Source of the DNA: Desulfobacula sp.
GTDB lineage: Bacteria; Desulfobacterota; Desulfobacteria; Desulfobacterales; Desulfobacteraceae
DNA: 33,293 nucleotides
Assembly (NCBI GenBank): GCA_018702715.1
Contig: JABIYQ010000438.1
Coordinates: forward strand, 1 to 33,293
Direction of reading: 5' to 3'
Below the pieces are notes generated by a model, which saw nothing but the letters and a program-made list of their open reading frames with translations, searched no databases and had not been told where the DNA came from. Position numbers and translations under genes: made by a program. Each line of letters opens with the position of its first letter. Position 1 is the first letter of the stretch. Shown piece after piece: positions 1 through 8,940 of the stretch.

Positions 1-515
1 ATTGCTTCATCAAAACTGATATTAATATCATGATCACCGACTTCAGCTTTTGTGGAAGGTGTAAAAAGAGGTTGTTCAAGTTTGTCTGATTCTTTTAATC
101 CTTTAGGTAATTTTATTCCGCAGACATGACCTTCTTTTTGATAAGAACTCCAGCCCGACCCGGTTATATATCCTCGAACAATGCATTCAATGGGAAGCGG
201 GTCAGCTTTTTTTACAAGCATGCTTCGTTTATCCAAAGCATCTGAATAGGGTTTAAATTCTTCAGGATACTCATTTACATTGGTCGTGATAATATGATTT
301 TTAACAATATTTTCCATTTGTTTAAACCAGAATACGGAAATCTGATTTAAGACCTTTCCCTTATCCGGGATTATATCCGGCAGTACGACATCAAAAGCAG
401 AAAGCCGGTCAGTGGTAACCATTAACAGAGAATCTCCCGTATCAAATATATCCCTTACTTTACCCTGCCTGACCAGGGAAAGATCATCAAATTGAGTCTT
501 TGGAATGGATGTCAT
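1..515 (-). CDS. purC: SAICAR synthetase, 3' end beyond the left edge
   Basis: Purine biosynthesis enzyme that ligates aspartate to CAIR with ATP to form SAICAR, in the cytoplasm. The first roughly 171 residues are visible; the gene leaves the window at base 1. Seen in the translation: the N-terminal block [14 protein letters not shown] (nucleotide-binding region), [15 protein letters not shown], the signature [13 protein letters not shown] and [15 protein letters not shown], all typical of the longer, roughly 290-300-residue form of PurC. The ATG at 515-513 is preceded by a strong AAGGAG site. It is a housekeeping gene and marks the left border of the accessory region; nothing in it links it to the neighbouring lipoproteins. 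Confidence 0.97.
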   Translation of the reverse strand, partial: MTSIPKTQFDDLSLVRQGKVRDIFDTGDSLLMVTTDRLSAFDVVLPDIIPDKGKVLNQISVFWFKQMENIVKNHIITTNVNEYPEEFKPYSDALDKRSMLVKKADPLPIECIVRGYITGSGWSSYQKEGHVCGIKLPKGLKESDKLEQPLFTPSTKAEVGDHDINISFDEA

Positions 516-907
516 GTCAATCTCCTTATTTTATAATCATTTAATTACATTATTTCTTGCAGTCTAATATCATAAAATAGGATATTTAACCATCATTACA
601 ACACGTTTTACCATAACAACCTACTTAAATGAATGAACTATCATTTTCCGGGTAAAAACTACAATTTTTTTCTGAACAAATGGGCAGGGATGGTCCATCC
701 ATTATAAAGACCATTAACAGAATTCAGCTCTGTAATGTTGAATAATAAGGGTTTTATTTTTCCCCAGAATTATAGCGTCCTAAAGAACTCACCCCTATAA
801 GGCAGATTCAAGGGGTGCAATAAACACCAAAATTCCAATAAAAATGACTGCCAACAAACTTATTTCCCTTCCGGTCAATATACAACGTCTGTTGTTGCAT
901 TCTCAGA
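516..907. other. Intergenic region with one inverted repeat
   Basis: No gene seen. It lies between the purC start and the 3' end of the lipoprotein gene at 908-1831, both on the minus strand, so it should hold the purC promoter and the end of the upstream transcript. A perfect 7-bp inverted repeat, CACCCCT (790-796) and AGGGGTG (811-817) with a 14-nt loop, is the only clear structure. It could end the upstream transcript, but no convincing T-run follows it on the minus strand. Confidence 0.5.
790..817 (-). terminator. Possible terminator hairpin (weak)
   Basis: A 7-bp perfect stem, CACCCCT/AGGGGTG, lies about 90 nt after the stop of the lipoprotein gene at 908-1831. The following minus-strand bases (AGTTCTTTAGG) are only slightly T-rich, so intrinsic termination is unproven. 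Confidence 0.3.
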
Positions 908-1831
908 TCACTCATTCATCAATTTGCTAAATAATTTTTTAGTGGCCTCCTTAATAGAGTCCATAACCAACATATCTATATTATTTACTCTCCCTTTCTT
1001 GCTAAGTGATACAGGAAGGTTCTTCTCAACTGTTGTCGTATGGGAAATTATGCTGTTGTCAATAACATTTTCAGCTTGCATGTATGATATAATAGTGACT
1101 TTAATGATATTTGGATTGATAGAAAGTGGTTTTCCATTTGAGACTACTGCACCCAAAATAGTATTCAAAACAGATTTGCCATAATCTTTTTGGTAAGTAG
1201 CATTTGCACCTAAGAGCTTTCCAGTAATTATCCAATCATGGTAGGTGTTTTCAAAATTTCCTCCTACTAACAGATACTTGCGATTATTAAGAAATAAGCT
1301 TGAAATATACTCTGACACCCCTTTTAAGTTATGGTTATCAAATTTAAAAGAACCTATCATAATTATTTTTTGAAGATCAAGAATTTCTGGAATACAAACA
1401 TCAACAGTCAATGATAATTCAAGAATATTCAAATCTCCTTTTTTATTAATAATTTCTCCATCAGGAGGAACATGATACGAATTAATATAACCTTTTGCTT
1501 TGGCTACAGTAAGCTCTTTAAATCCATTCTTTTTTTTTTCATTTTCTTTACTTTCATTAATGGTGAGTTGTGAGAAACTTCTTACTTCGATTCCTATTGT
1601 TTGAGATACAGCATCCAATAACAGTTGGTCAACTAGCCTATTTTTAACTTCTAAATATCTTTCGCCTGTATGGATAAACTCTTTACCACTTACAGTAACT
1701 TGCTTAATCTTTTTACAATTTTTATCAGGGATATTGCCTTTTACATTACTAAATGTAGTCGGGCTATTCTGCGACACACAAGAAATTAATATAATAATTA
1801 AAAAAAATATTAAAAAAATAGTTTTATTCAT
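908..1831 (-). CDS. Lipoprotein, FlgT/LPP20-like region, function unknown
   Basis: 307-residue predicted lipoprotein. The start is the ATG at 1831, with GGAG about 7 nt upstream; an upstream in-frame ATG lacks a good site. Residues 1-17 form a hydrophobic signal ending in the lipobox LISC, with Cys18 as the lipidation site. After it, the stretch around ERYLEVKNRLVDQLLLDAVSQTIG followed by a YINSYHV segment resembles the N-terminal fold of FlgT/LPP20-type envelope proteins (helix with regularly spaced Ala/Leu, then a strand); this is a weak similarity judged by eye. A conserved Cys pair may occur (NCKK, VDVCIPE). It is the last gene of the minus-strand series. No function can be assigned. Confidence 0.75.
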   Translation of the reverse strand: MNKTIFLIFFLIIILISCVSQNSPTTFSNVKGNIPDKNCKKIKQVTVSGKEFIHTGERYLEVKNRLVDQLLLDAVSQTIGIEVRSFSQLTINESKENEKKKNGFKELTVAKAKGYINSYHVPPDGEIINKKGDLNILELSLTVDVCIPEILDLQKIIMIGSFKFDNHNLKGVSEYISSLFLNNRKYLLVGGNFENTYHDWIITGKLLGANATYQKDYGKSVLNTILGAVVSNGKPLSINPNIIKVTIISYMQAENVIDNSIISHTTTVEKNLPVSLSKKGRVNNIDMLVMDSIKEATKKLFSKLMNE

Positions 1832-2042
1832 AAGATACTCCATTAAATTGTATTTCAAATTTTATAGATAGCTTTCAATTCTCTTTCTCCTCCTTCACTT
1901 TGAAACCATTATGCTATAGAAATAGAGCATTTTGTTCTTCATTTGTATAAACCACGAAATCCCAAACAGCTAAACTTCATCTTATTTCGTAATTTTTCCT
2001 TGAAATATCAGTAATCTTTGTATACTTCTTTCTTAATATATC

Positions 2043-2783
2043 TTATATACCCTTAGAAACTTGGGTCATTATCCAAGCTTCATTGTGGCCTACCGATATT
2101 GCTTTATTAAAAGGACCATTTTTTCGTGATATGTAAAGTTCTCTTAAAATCTTTACCACAGAACGAGCGGGAGATTGATTCTCAACGATAATTATATATC
2201 TATCTTTCCAACGCGCAGCCTTGTGTTGTCGGTCGATGAATCCGGTAATAAATAAACCACTATCGATATCAGATAGGAGAATATCATTCCCAAGTGTAGT
2301 AATAATACTTGAGATTGCACGAGATACATCCAAAGCACTTGCTTCATATACCCTACAATACGGAGGTGATGAAAATATCAAAGAGTCAAAATTAACAGGT
2401 AAACTCATTTGGCCTTGATCAATAGAAAGCTTATTGCTTTTCGAAGAGTAATTTTCTTGTAAAATACCTTGCGTGATTAAGTATTTAATAAGGCCATCTC
2501 TATTCTTAACTCTATTTGGCATTTCCTTGCCCAAACCGTCCCACATCCCTTCAGAAGCACCCTCAAGAAAAGCTGAACCCCAAGTTGAAAGATAGAACCC
2601 CGTTATGTAATTATCAACTCTTGTTGAGTTTGATACATTCTGACAGTTTGGAATTATAGGGCCTTCGCCATCACTTTTATTTACCCTTAAGCGCAGGGCA
2701 CCGGGAGTACTGCAACCTACAATGTTTATAATAAAAATTGAGAGAGACAAAAGAATAAAAATTTTAGCTATAATTACTTTCAA
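2043..2783 (-). CDS. Lipoprotein of unknown function
   Basis: 246-residue predicted lipoprotein. I prefer the TTG at 2783 as start because AGGAGG lies 8 nt upstream; a GTG three codons earlier would sit directly on that site. Residues 1-23 are a long hydrophobic signal ending in IVGC (Cys24). The mature part has a segment rich in Gly and Trp (STWGSAFLEGASEGMWDGLG), two further cysteines (IPNCQN, PPYCRV) and a C-terminal part with RYIIIVENQ, but no family I recognise. It lies downstream of the large caspase lipoprotein gene with about 220 bp between them, probably in the same transcription direction and export pathway. Confidence 0.72.
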   Translation of the reverse strand: MKVIIAKIFILLSLSIFIINIVGCSTPGALRLRVNKSDGEGPIIPNCQNVSNSTRVDNYITGFYLSTWGSAFLEGASEGMWDGLGKEMPNRVKNRDGLIKYLITQGILQENYSSKSNKLSIDQGQMSLPVNFDSLIFSSPPYCRVYEASALDVSRAISSIITTLGNDILLSDIDSGLFITGFIDRQHKAARWKDRYIIIVENQSPARSVVKILRELYISRKNGPFNKAISVGHNEAWIMTQVSKGI

Positions 2784-3007
2784 AATTTTCACCTCCTAAG
2801 TTTGAATTAAATGCAGCTTTTTAAAATACCCATTATATGTTGAATACAACCTTTTGAATTCGAGTGGCAAATGGAACGTTTCTTTTTCCTAAAAAAAAGT
2901 TATATGATTAGCGAGTGTTGTGTATGTTAAACTCGCCATTGAAATTCTCCTATTCTTCATAGATTATTTTCCCCAATTGTTTCATTCTATCTCCGAAAAA
3001 AATCACC

Positions 3008-6000
3008 TTACCTCACTTTTGCCAGTGGTGTATTGTCATCTAAGGTAATGATTGCCTTAGGTGTTTGTTTGCCCTTTGTCGCCATTGTTACGTTTTTCCG
3101 AAGATATTTTTCAAGTTCAACAGCATTAACCCATTCATCATTGTTTTCGTTTGCTTTGCCATTCAGTCCTTTAATCAGCCAATGGGTAAAAACTCCTCCT
3201 TTTAAAGCCGGATCTTCAAGGGAATATCCATTAGCACTTGAAGCTGAAAACTTTGCTACTCCATTTTTGGTCCTGCTAATCTCGTCGGCAAGTTTATTAA
3301 CCTGTTTATTTACGTTAATAACATCAATGTCTCTTTTGGCATAAAGCTTGGATAGACCGCTCAATCCAGCATGGCAGGTATCAAGATAGATGATTACTTT
3401 ACCTGCCTTTATATCCTGTGACAGGATTTCAGTTAAATCTTCATCTGAAAAACCGGTTCCTTTAAGATTATCAACATCAGTATCATGGCAGATATAATAA
3501 AGTTTTCCATCCATGCCGACATAACCATGGGTTGCCATATATATTTCAACAATATCTTCTTTTGATGTCTGCCCGAGAAAATTTGTTAAAGCATCAATTA
3601 CATTTGCGCGATTTGCCATGTGATTATAAAGAAATTTAATTCGATCCTCAGATAGACTGCCACCGGCTTTTGATTTTAAAAAATTATTGAATTTCAATGC
3701 ATCTTTTGCCGCATATCCAAGATTATAATCCTGGTTGAAAAATTCACTGATCCCTACTACAACAGCATAAATATTACCCAATGCCGACTGTTTAATAACG
3801 ATAATTGTCTCACTGCTTTTCAAGCCGTTTCGATCAATGCCATTTACTTGAATTACATTTTTGCCTGGGTCAAGCATAATTGATCCATTAAAAATCACCT
3901 TATTGTCTTCAACTTCTCTTTTTGTAATTATATTTGGATCTAATTGTACCTCTTCTTGAACAGGTATAATAGATAAGGGTCTGCCGTTTTGAGTGATAGT
4001 CAAATCCTGGGTGGCATTACCCGTACCAAATGTTATGATACTGCCATGCAGGCTTATCTGCTGATTAATGGTCTTAATATTATTGTATGGTGTATTGATA
4101 TAAAATTGTGGGGGGCCGGCATACGCATTTTTTAAGTCTCCACCTGACATGCTCTGCCCAGTCCCTTTTACTTTTTGAATCAATGCTGGCTGCTCAACTA
4201 TTTCATAAGAAAGATCCGAAGTAATGGTTTCAATATCGGCCTGCAATATAGCAAGTTTGACAGGGAAACTTCCTGTTTCAACATCTCCCCTTACAAAAAA
4301 AATAAAATCCACATATTGATTATCACCCGATCGAATCCTGCCAATATTTTTTTCTTCATCAAATTCAATACCATCTTTCATTGACTGGAATCGGACCTTT
4401 ACATCCTCTGCATCCATGTCACCCTGATTATTAATTGCGATTCTAAAATTTGATGAAGTATTCCGGGATATATTTTTGTCATTAACTCCATTGAGCGAAG
4501 TAACCTTATACTGAAGATTGGGTTGCTTCAGCTGAACCGGAAGTATAATCTCCTTTTCTATTCCAGGAAAGCTATCCTGATCCATCTTGATTTGTAAAGC
4601 TAAAGAAGTCTCTGAAAATGAACGCCTTAAATCTATAGGAATAGTAATTGGTCGTCCCTTAATATCAGGATCGATTATACCAACGTCATTATTGAACATT
4701 CCAATTAATGCATTTTTAGATGTGGTTTGTACTGATGTTCTTACACCCTGGGCAAAATTGCTTCCAATATTTTCCGGAACAATCATCAAAAGGTATGATT
4801 TTCCATTTTCCAGGTATGGGCTCGCTTCATTATTTTGGCCAATTATTTCATAGGAAAATTTCAACTTAGGACTTTTTGAATCAAAGGGAATCGTATAGCT
4901 TTTTTCAGTTCTCATTCCCCTTACATCTGTTGCAATAATGGTATATTTGATTTCCGATTCAGCGTATGTCCTTGGTATTTTAAATGCCAGGGTAGATTTT
5001 TTTGTAGATCCAGGACTGAGTTTAACCAGCTCATCCTTTGATTTAATAATTTCAAGTCCCTCACTGACTGTAGCCAATAGAACCGTAACGTTTATGGCAT
5101 CACCAACACCTTCATTTTTGAAATAAGGGTTCACTTCAATAATTTCATTGTTTTCAGGCTGATTATCTCCATCTCCGCTCGCCAGCCCTGAAGAATCATT
5201 CAACTGGCAGGATGCGAACATTAATTTCGGACTTTGAAGTTTTACTGTGGGTATTTGAAGCTCAAGAGGTCTGGAATTATACCCTCTTTTTTCAAGTACA
5301 TTAATTAAAAATAAAGCAGTCCCGGAAACTAGTGACAAATCCGTTTTAATTGGAATTGTGATATCTTTGGATTCACCCGGTTGGATGTCGCCGACCGAGA
5401 TGGTTTCAGGAAAATCGATGTTTTTATTTGAGGATTCAGTGATAATATTTACATCAAAAGCGGTTCCTTTGCCGTTATTGATTATGGTTCCGGTGATTGT
5501 GGATTTTTCGCCAGCGTCTATAGTGGAGTTAGGGAAGATGGATGATTTGTCCGAGTATTTTATTTTGGCGATAAGTGAAGATGGCAAAGTTTTAAGCATT
5601 TTTGTCGATTCGGCATAAGCCTTGAATCCAGATGATGAAATAATTTCATTATGGAGATTAATGGCGGTGGATTCAAGAGCTCGGTTTTTAGCAACATCAC
5701 TATACGATTCTTTTTGTATTTCTCCTGAAAGACCTAATGTAGATAATCCCAGAATATAAGTGGCAAACTTCTCTGAAACAGATGTTTTATATTCACCAAG
5801 ACCATCAATGCTATAATTTTGACGAATATTATTGTAGGATATGATAATGTCTGATTCTATTCTAACTTTAAGCCTCATAGGAATTTTGCTGGTAGTAGCC
5901 ATTTGCATTGTTTCTTCTATGTCAGTAGAAGTTTCTATTTTATTCGGGGTTATCACCAGTTCCCCAAACTCAGGAGTATCATATCCTGTTCGCACAGATA

Positions 6001-6244
6001 CATTTCTAAAAAATCTTTCAAAAACTTTCTCTAATTTGTCGACAAACTTTGGACCGTCTTGTCCACTTTTTCCAGATTTAACTGTCTGATCGTTTATGAT
6101 AACATATATTAATTGATCTTTTACAACTTTGTCTGTGTGTCCTATTTTGTGTTTTGTTGGGCTAACACATGCGTTAATAGTCACAATACTCAAAACAATA
6201 AGTAATAGTAACCTCATTTTTTTTTCAATTCTATTTTTTAGCAA
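3008..6244 (-). CDS. Large lipoprotein with CARDB/Ig-like repeats and C-terminal caspase-like domain
   Basis: 1078 residues. The start is the TTG at 6244, with AAGGAG 6 nt upstream; an ATG nine codons later has a poor site. The signal ends in TINAC (lipid Cys26). Residues about 235-690 form several beta-rich CARDB-like modules (for example AGEKSTITGTIINNGKGTAF, PENNEIIEVNPYFKNEGVGD), and residues about 710-815 form an Ig-like module. Residues about 823-1070 are a Peptidase C14/caspase-like domain: strand IYAVVVGISEF, His906 in MATHG and Cys957 in LDTCHAG form the expected catalytic dyad. Known family role: cysteine proteases cutting after basic or acidic residues; the substrate here is unknown. 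Tethering to a membrane with a long repeat stalk suggests a surface or periplasmic enzyme. No DGR variable region is present. Confidence 0.88.
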   Translation of the reverse strand: MLKNRIEKKMRLLLLIVLSIVTINACVSPTKHKIGHTDKVVKDQLIYVIINDQTVKSGKSGQDGPKFVDKLEKVFERFFRNVSVRTGYDTPEFGELVITPNKIETSTDIEETMQMATTSKIPMRLKVRIESDIIISYNNIRQNYSIDGLGEYKTSVSEKFATYILGLSTLGLSGEIQKESYSDVAKNRALESTAINLHNEIISSSGFKAYAESTKMLKTLPSSLIAKIKYSDKSSIFPNSTIDAGEKSTITGTIINNGKGTAFDVNIITESSNKNIDFPETISVGDIQPGESKDITIPIKTDLSLVSGTALFLINVLEKRGYNSRPLELQIPTVKLQSPKLMFASCQLNDSSGLASGDGDNQPENNEIIEVNPYFKNEGVGDAINVTVLLATVSEGLEIIKSKDELVKLSPGSTKKSTLAFKIPRTYAESEIKYTIIATDVRGMRTEKSYTIPFDSKSPKLKFSYEIIGQNNEASPYLENGKSYLLMIVPENIGSNFAQGVRTSVQTTSKNALIGMFNNDVGIIDPDIKGRPITIPIDLRRSFSETSLALQIKMDQDSFPGIEKEIILPVQLKQPNLQYKVTSLNGVNDKNISRNTSSNFRIAINNQGDMDAEDVKVRFQSMKDGIEFDEEKNIGRIRSGDNQYVDFIFFVRGDVETGSFPVKLAILQADIETITSDLSYEIVEQPALIQKVKGTGQSMSGGDLKNAYAGPPQFYINTPYNNIKTINQQISLHGSIITFGTGNATQDLTITQNGRPLSIIPVQEEVQLDPNIITKREVEDNKVIFNGSIMLDPGKNVIQVNGIDRNGLKSSETIIVIKQSALGNIYAVVVGISEFFNQDYNLGYAAKDALKFNNFLKSKAGGSLSEDRIKFLYNHMANRANVIDALTNFLGQTSKEDIVEIYMATHGYVGMDGKLYYICHDTDVDNLKGTGFSDEDLTEILSQDIKAGKVIIYLDTCHAGLSGLSKLYAKRDIDVINVNKQVNKLADEISRTKNGVAKFSASSANGYSLEDPALKGGVFTHWLIKGLNGKANENNDEWVNAVELEKYLRKNVTMATKGKQTPKAIITLDDNTPLAKVR

Positions 6245-6349
6245 ACCATTCTCCTTTTACAATCAATCCCATATGCAGCTTGGGAATACATATCATAAGA
6301 CACAATCTTATATTTAAATTGATCTATTTTTACTCCCTGGCTGTATAAA

Positions 6350-7315
6350 TCAATTATTTTTTGATATCTTTTGACTTCCAACTGCAATAAAAAAATATCC
6401 AGAATCATTCCATGAAGCCACAATCGGCAATGCGTTTATAAACCCAGAGACATGTTCTTTGTGAACAGACATGAATTCCGATAAAATCATATATTGTGAT
6501 CCATTGTCTGATAAAACAAGTGCCTCTTTATCAACAAGCCGTTCCACAGATAAAACCTGTGTCCCTTCTTTTTGCTCAAGCAGAAAACGCAAGGCTTTAA
6601 GCCTTGCTATCTTTCTTGCCGTTACCGGAGAAGATGTTATTTTTGATGAGGCTACAGCCATGATTATTTTAGTATGATCTTTCAAAAGAAACCCTCGAAC
6701 TCCCCCGTTTTTACAAAAATCCGAGTTCAATTTGAGCAAAGAAATATAGGGTTCCCTGCCTTCCATGCCAGGGAGGAAAGACGGATTGGTATTATACACC
6801 TGCTTGACTGTTTCATCTTTTTGAGTGTTGAATTCTCCCAAGGCGACAAAAAATTTATTTCTGTCCTTAGACCACCAGGTGCCGATTCTCGGTATTGCCT
6901 TCACATGCCCCTCAGCCTGTGTTTCTGTGACCTGATAAAATGAAGAAAGACTTGTTTTTTCCCCAGAATGGATTGATCCTTTTTTAACAAAAATCTCTAT
7001 TCCTCCGCCAAGTTCCAGAATCATCTTTCTTGCACGGATTTCGCCTTTACGCTTTAAAATTGAAATATCATGATCATCGGAACCATTTGTAACCACTACT
7101 CCAATTCCGATGAGAGCTGTTTTATTATTGTCATCTGGCAGAACCCATGCCCCCTGTTCCAGCATAATATCTTTGTTTTGTAACAATATTTTTTCAAAGG
7201 ATTTTTCGATTGCGATATCTGTAACTTGTGTATTCTCTGCGTACCCCATTAGGGGAAACAGGAATGTCGCTGCGATAATCAGAAAAAAACTAACCCTTCT
7301 TGAACCATTAAGCAT
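6350..7315 (-). CDS. Exported LPP20-like two-repeat protein
   Basis: 321 residues with the start at ATG 7315, two bases after the TAG of the gene upstream (7318-8853), so translation is probably coupled. The signal peptide ends near MGYAEN. The rest looks like two copies of one fold: ISILKRKGEIRARKMILELGGGIEIF followed by GHVKAIPRIGTWW...FFVALGEF, and later VTARKIARLKALRFLLEQKEGTQV followed by GFINALPIVASWN...FFIAVGSQ. The helix with regularly spaced Ala and basic residues followed by strands is typical of LPP20-type domains (eye judgement). Secreted to the periplasm; no catalytic motif is visible. It belongs with the two genes upstream, which carry the same type of module. Confidence 0.78.
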   Translation of the reverse strand: MLNGSRRVSFFLIIAATFLFPLMGYAENTQVTDIAIEKSFEKILLQNKDIMLEQGAWVLPDDNNKTALIGIGVVVTNGSDDHDISILKRKGEIRARKMILELGGGIEIFVKKGSIHSGEKTSLSSFYQVTETQAEGHVKAIPRIGTWWSKDRNKFFVALGEFNTQKDETVKQVYNTNPSFLPGMEGREPYISLLKLNSDFCKNGGVRGFLLKDHTKIIMAVASSKITSSPVTARKIARLKALRFLLEQKEGTQVLSVERLVDKEALVLSDNGSQYMILSEFMSVHKEHVSGFINALPIVASWNDSGYFFIAVGSQKISKNN

Positions 7316-7317
7316 TC

Positions 7318-8853
7318 CTATTTTTCTCCCTTGAGAATGAATTTTGAATATGTTGAGTTGACCCATTTATTCGTGCTGTTTACAACCGCATCATGATGAT
7401 AATAAAAGGCGGCACTTTTCATTAAATTAAGTTTTTCACAACAAAGCCCTAAATTGGTCAGGGCAAGATCATATCCTGGTTTTAATACAAGCGCCTGCCA
7501 TAAAAAAGGAAGCGCAATTTCGTACTGTCCCATATGTCTGAAACAGGCTCCGATAAGGTTGTAGACCTCTGGTGCTGCCGATTCTTTTTCACAGGCTTTA
7601 AATAGAATTTTAAGGACTTGAGCAAGATCATCATTTGAATCTGATTTATTGTAAAGTGATACAGCCCTGGCAAATTTTGCAGGAGGCTGCATGGGCTCGC
7701 TTCTGATTGACTGGCCCAGACTTGCTGCTACAATATTTGCAACAGGATTATTTTTCATTATCCTCAAAGCCTTGTTCCAACTTTCCGGCCATGCTTCTGA
7801 CCAGCAGACAATCAGCCAGTCATCCGGAACCCTCACGCATTGAGATAACAATAATTCAAAAACTTCTTTTTCATCACTTCTGATTTTTTTTAAATAGGAA
7901 ACCTTTCGGGTAAGGGCTTCTTTTAACCATATTCCGTCCCTCATAGCCCTTTCAGAAGCATATATAGCAACAATTGGATCATAAAAATTATTTGCCCAGT
8001 CTGCAATCTGTAAATAAGCTTTCCCATTTTCCGGAGCTAATTTTACTGCAGACACCAATTGAACAAGAGAATCTTCCCAGTTTTGCGAATTTGTCAAATC
8101 GTCTTTTTGGGATAAATCTAATTTTATCAGATCAACTAGCTTGTTGGCTCGATGTAACCGATTTTGAATTGAAACCGTCTTGATGAGCTTCTGGTCATCC
8201 TCCTGATTTTGTTTATTGGAGAAGCACAACCCTGCAATTTCTCCATTTTCAATCAACAAATTTGCCAGAGCTGTTTCAACCTGACGTCTTAATAGAGAAT
8301 ATGGGTCTGTATTTTTCAGGCAAAAAAGCAGTCCGGAATCAGTATAATGTCCATATTCAAGATATCTCGAAACAGCAGTTTTAATATCTGAAAATTCACA
8401 CGGTATTTTTTCAACCTCCTGTTTCGGCACAGCAATTGTTGTGTAATTACAATCTTTTTTTTCCCACTGCCGTATTACCTGAATTTCATTAAACTCAATT
8501 TTTTTGGCCAGGGGGCTAAAAATCAGATAAAAATGGAGTTGATCCTTTTTACTCCAACCAGGATTCTCAACCTTACAACTTCCAGACAGGCTTGCAAGCT
8601 GAAGTGCTCTCAGCAATGACTTTTTTTTGGCCATTTCATGTGCCTTGTCCGGCCTGATATTTTCAATGCAACTAGCACCTGTTGCATATACAAAATCGTT
8701 TAAAATTTCAACGCCCTGGCCTTGCTTCAACAATTTGGGGACATTATTCCATCCCGGAGTGGCAGAAAGACAAGGCGCAGCAGACAAACAAAGCATTAAT
8801 AACATTATCAGAAAGGATGTCAGCGGGTTAAAACATTTATGGTATGTTTTCAT
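7318..8853 (-). CDS. Exported LPP20-like and TPR protein
   Basis: 511 residues; ATG at 8853 has AAGGA 6 nt upstream, better than the ATG five codons earlier. Signal peptide residues 1 to about 30, ending CLSATPG. Residues about 45-90 (DFVYATGASC...DKAHEMAKKKSLLRALQLAS) match the LPP20-like helix pattern shared with the next gene downstream. The C-terminal third has TPR-like helices: SAAPEVYNLIGACFRHMGQYEIALPFLWQALVLKPGYDLALTNLGLCCEKLNLMKSAA contains the typical A-x3-LG-x6-A-x3-Y/F spacing. A protein-protein scaffold role in the periplasm is likely. The gene is followed almost immediately by its partner at 6350-7315 and preceded by that at 8941-10476 after about 90 bp. Confidence 0.8.
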   Translation of the reverse strand: MKTYHKCFNPLTSFLIMLLMLCLSAAPCLSATPGWNNVPKLLKQGQGVEILNDFVYATGASCIENIRPDKAHEMAKKKSLLRALQLASLSGSCKVENPGWSKKDQLHFYLIFSPLAKKIEFNEIQVIRQWEKKDCNYTTIAVPKQEVEKIPCEFSDIKTAVSRYLEYGHYTDSGLLFCLKNTDPYSLLRRQVETALANLLIENGEIAGLCFSNKQNQEDDQKLIKTVSIQNRLHRANKLVDLIKLDLSQKDDLTNSQNWEDSLVQLVSAVKLAPENGKAYLQIADWANNFYDPIVAIYASERAMRDGIWLKEALTRKVSYLKKIRSDEKEVFELLLSQCVRVPDDWLIVCWSEAWPESWNKALRIMKNNPVANIVAASLGQSIRSEPMQPPAKFARAVSLYNKSDSNDDLAQVLKILFKACEKESAAPEVYNLIGACFRHMGQYEIALPFLWQALVLKPGYDLALTNLGLCCEKLNLMKSAAFYYHHDAVVNSTNKWVNSTYSKFILKGEK

Positions 8854-8940
8854 AACAATTCCTTGCATTAATGTTTTTTTATTATTAAGGCCTTCAGCCT
8901 GTTTACTATCTAAAGGCCTTGAATGGAATTTAGTTAGATT

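Noticed and set aside
6238-6423. 61-codon minus-strand frame overlapping the 3' end of the gene at 6350-7315
   Set aside because: Its ATG is inside another gene, it has no signal or motif, and its last codons overlap the ribosome site of the caspase lipoprotein gene. Probably chance.
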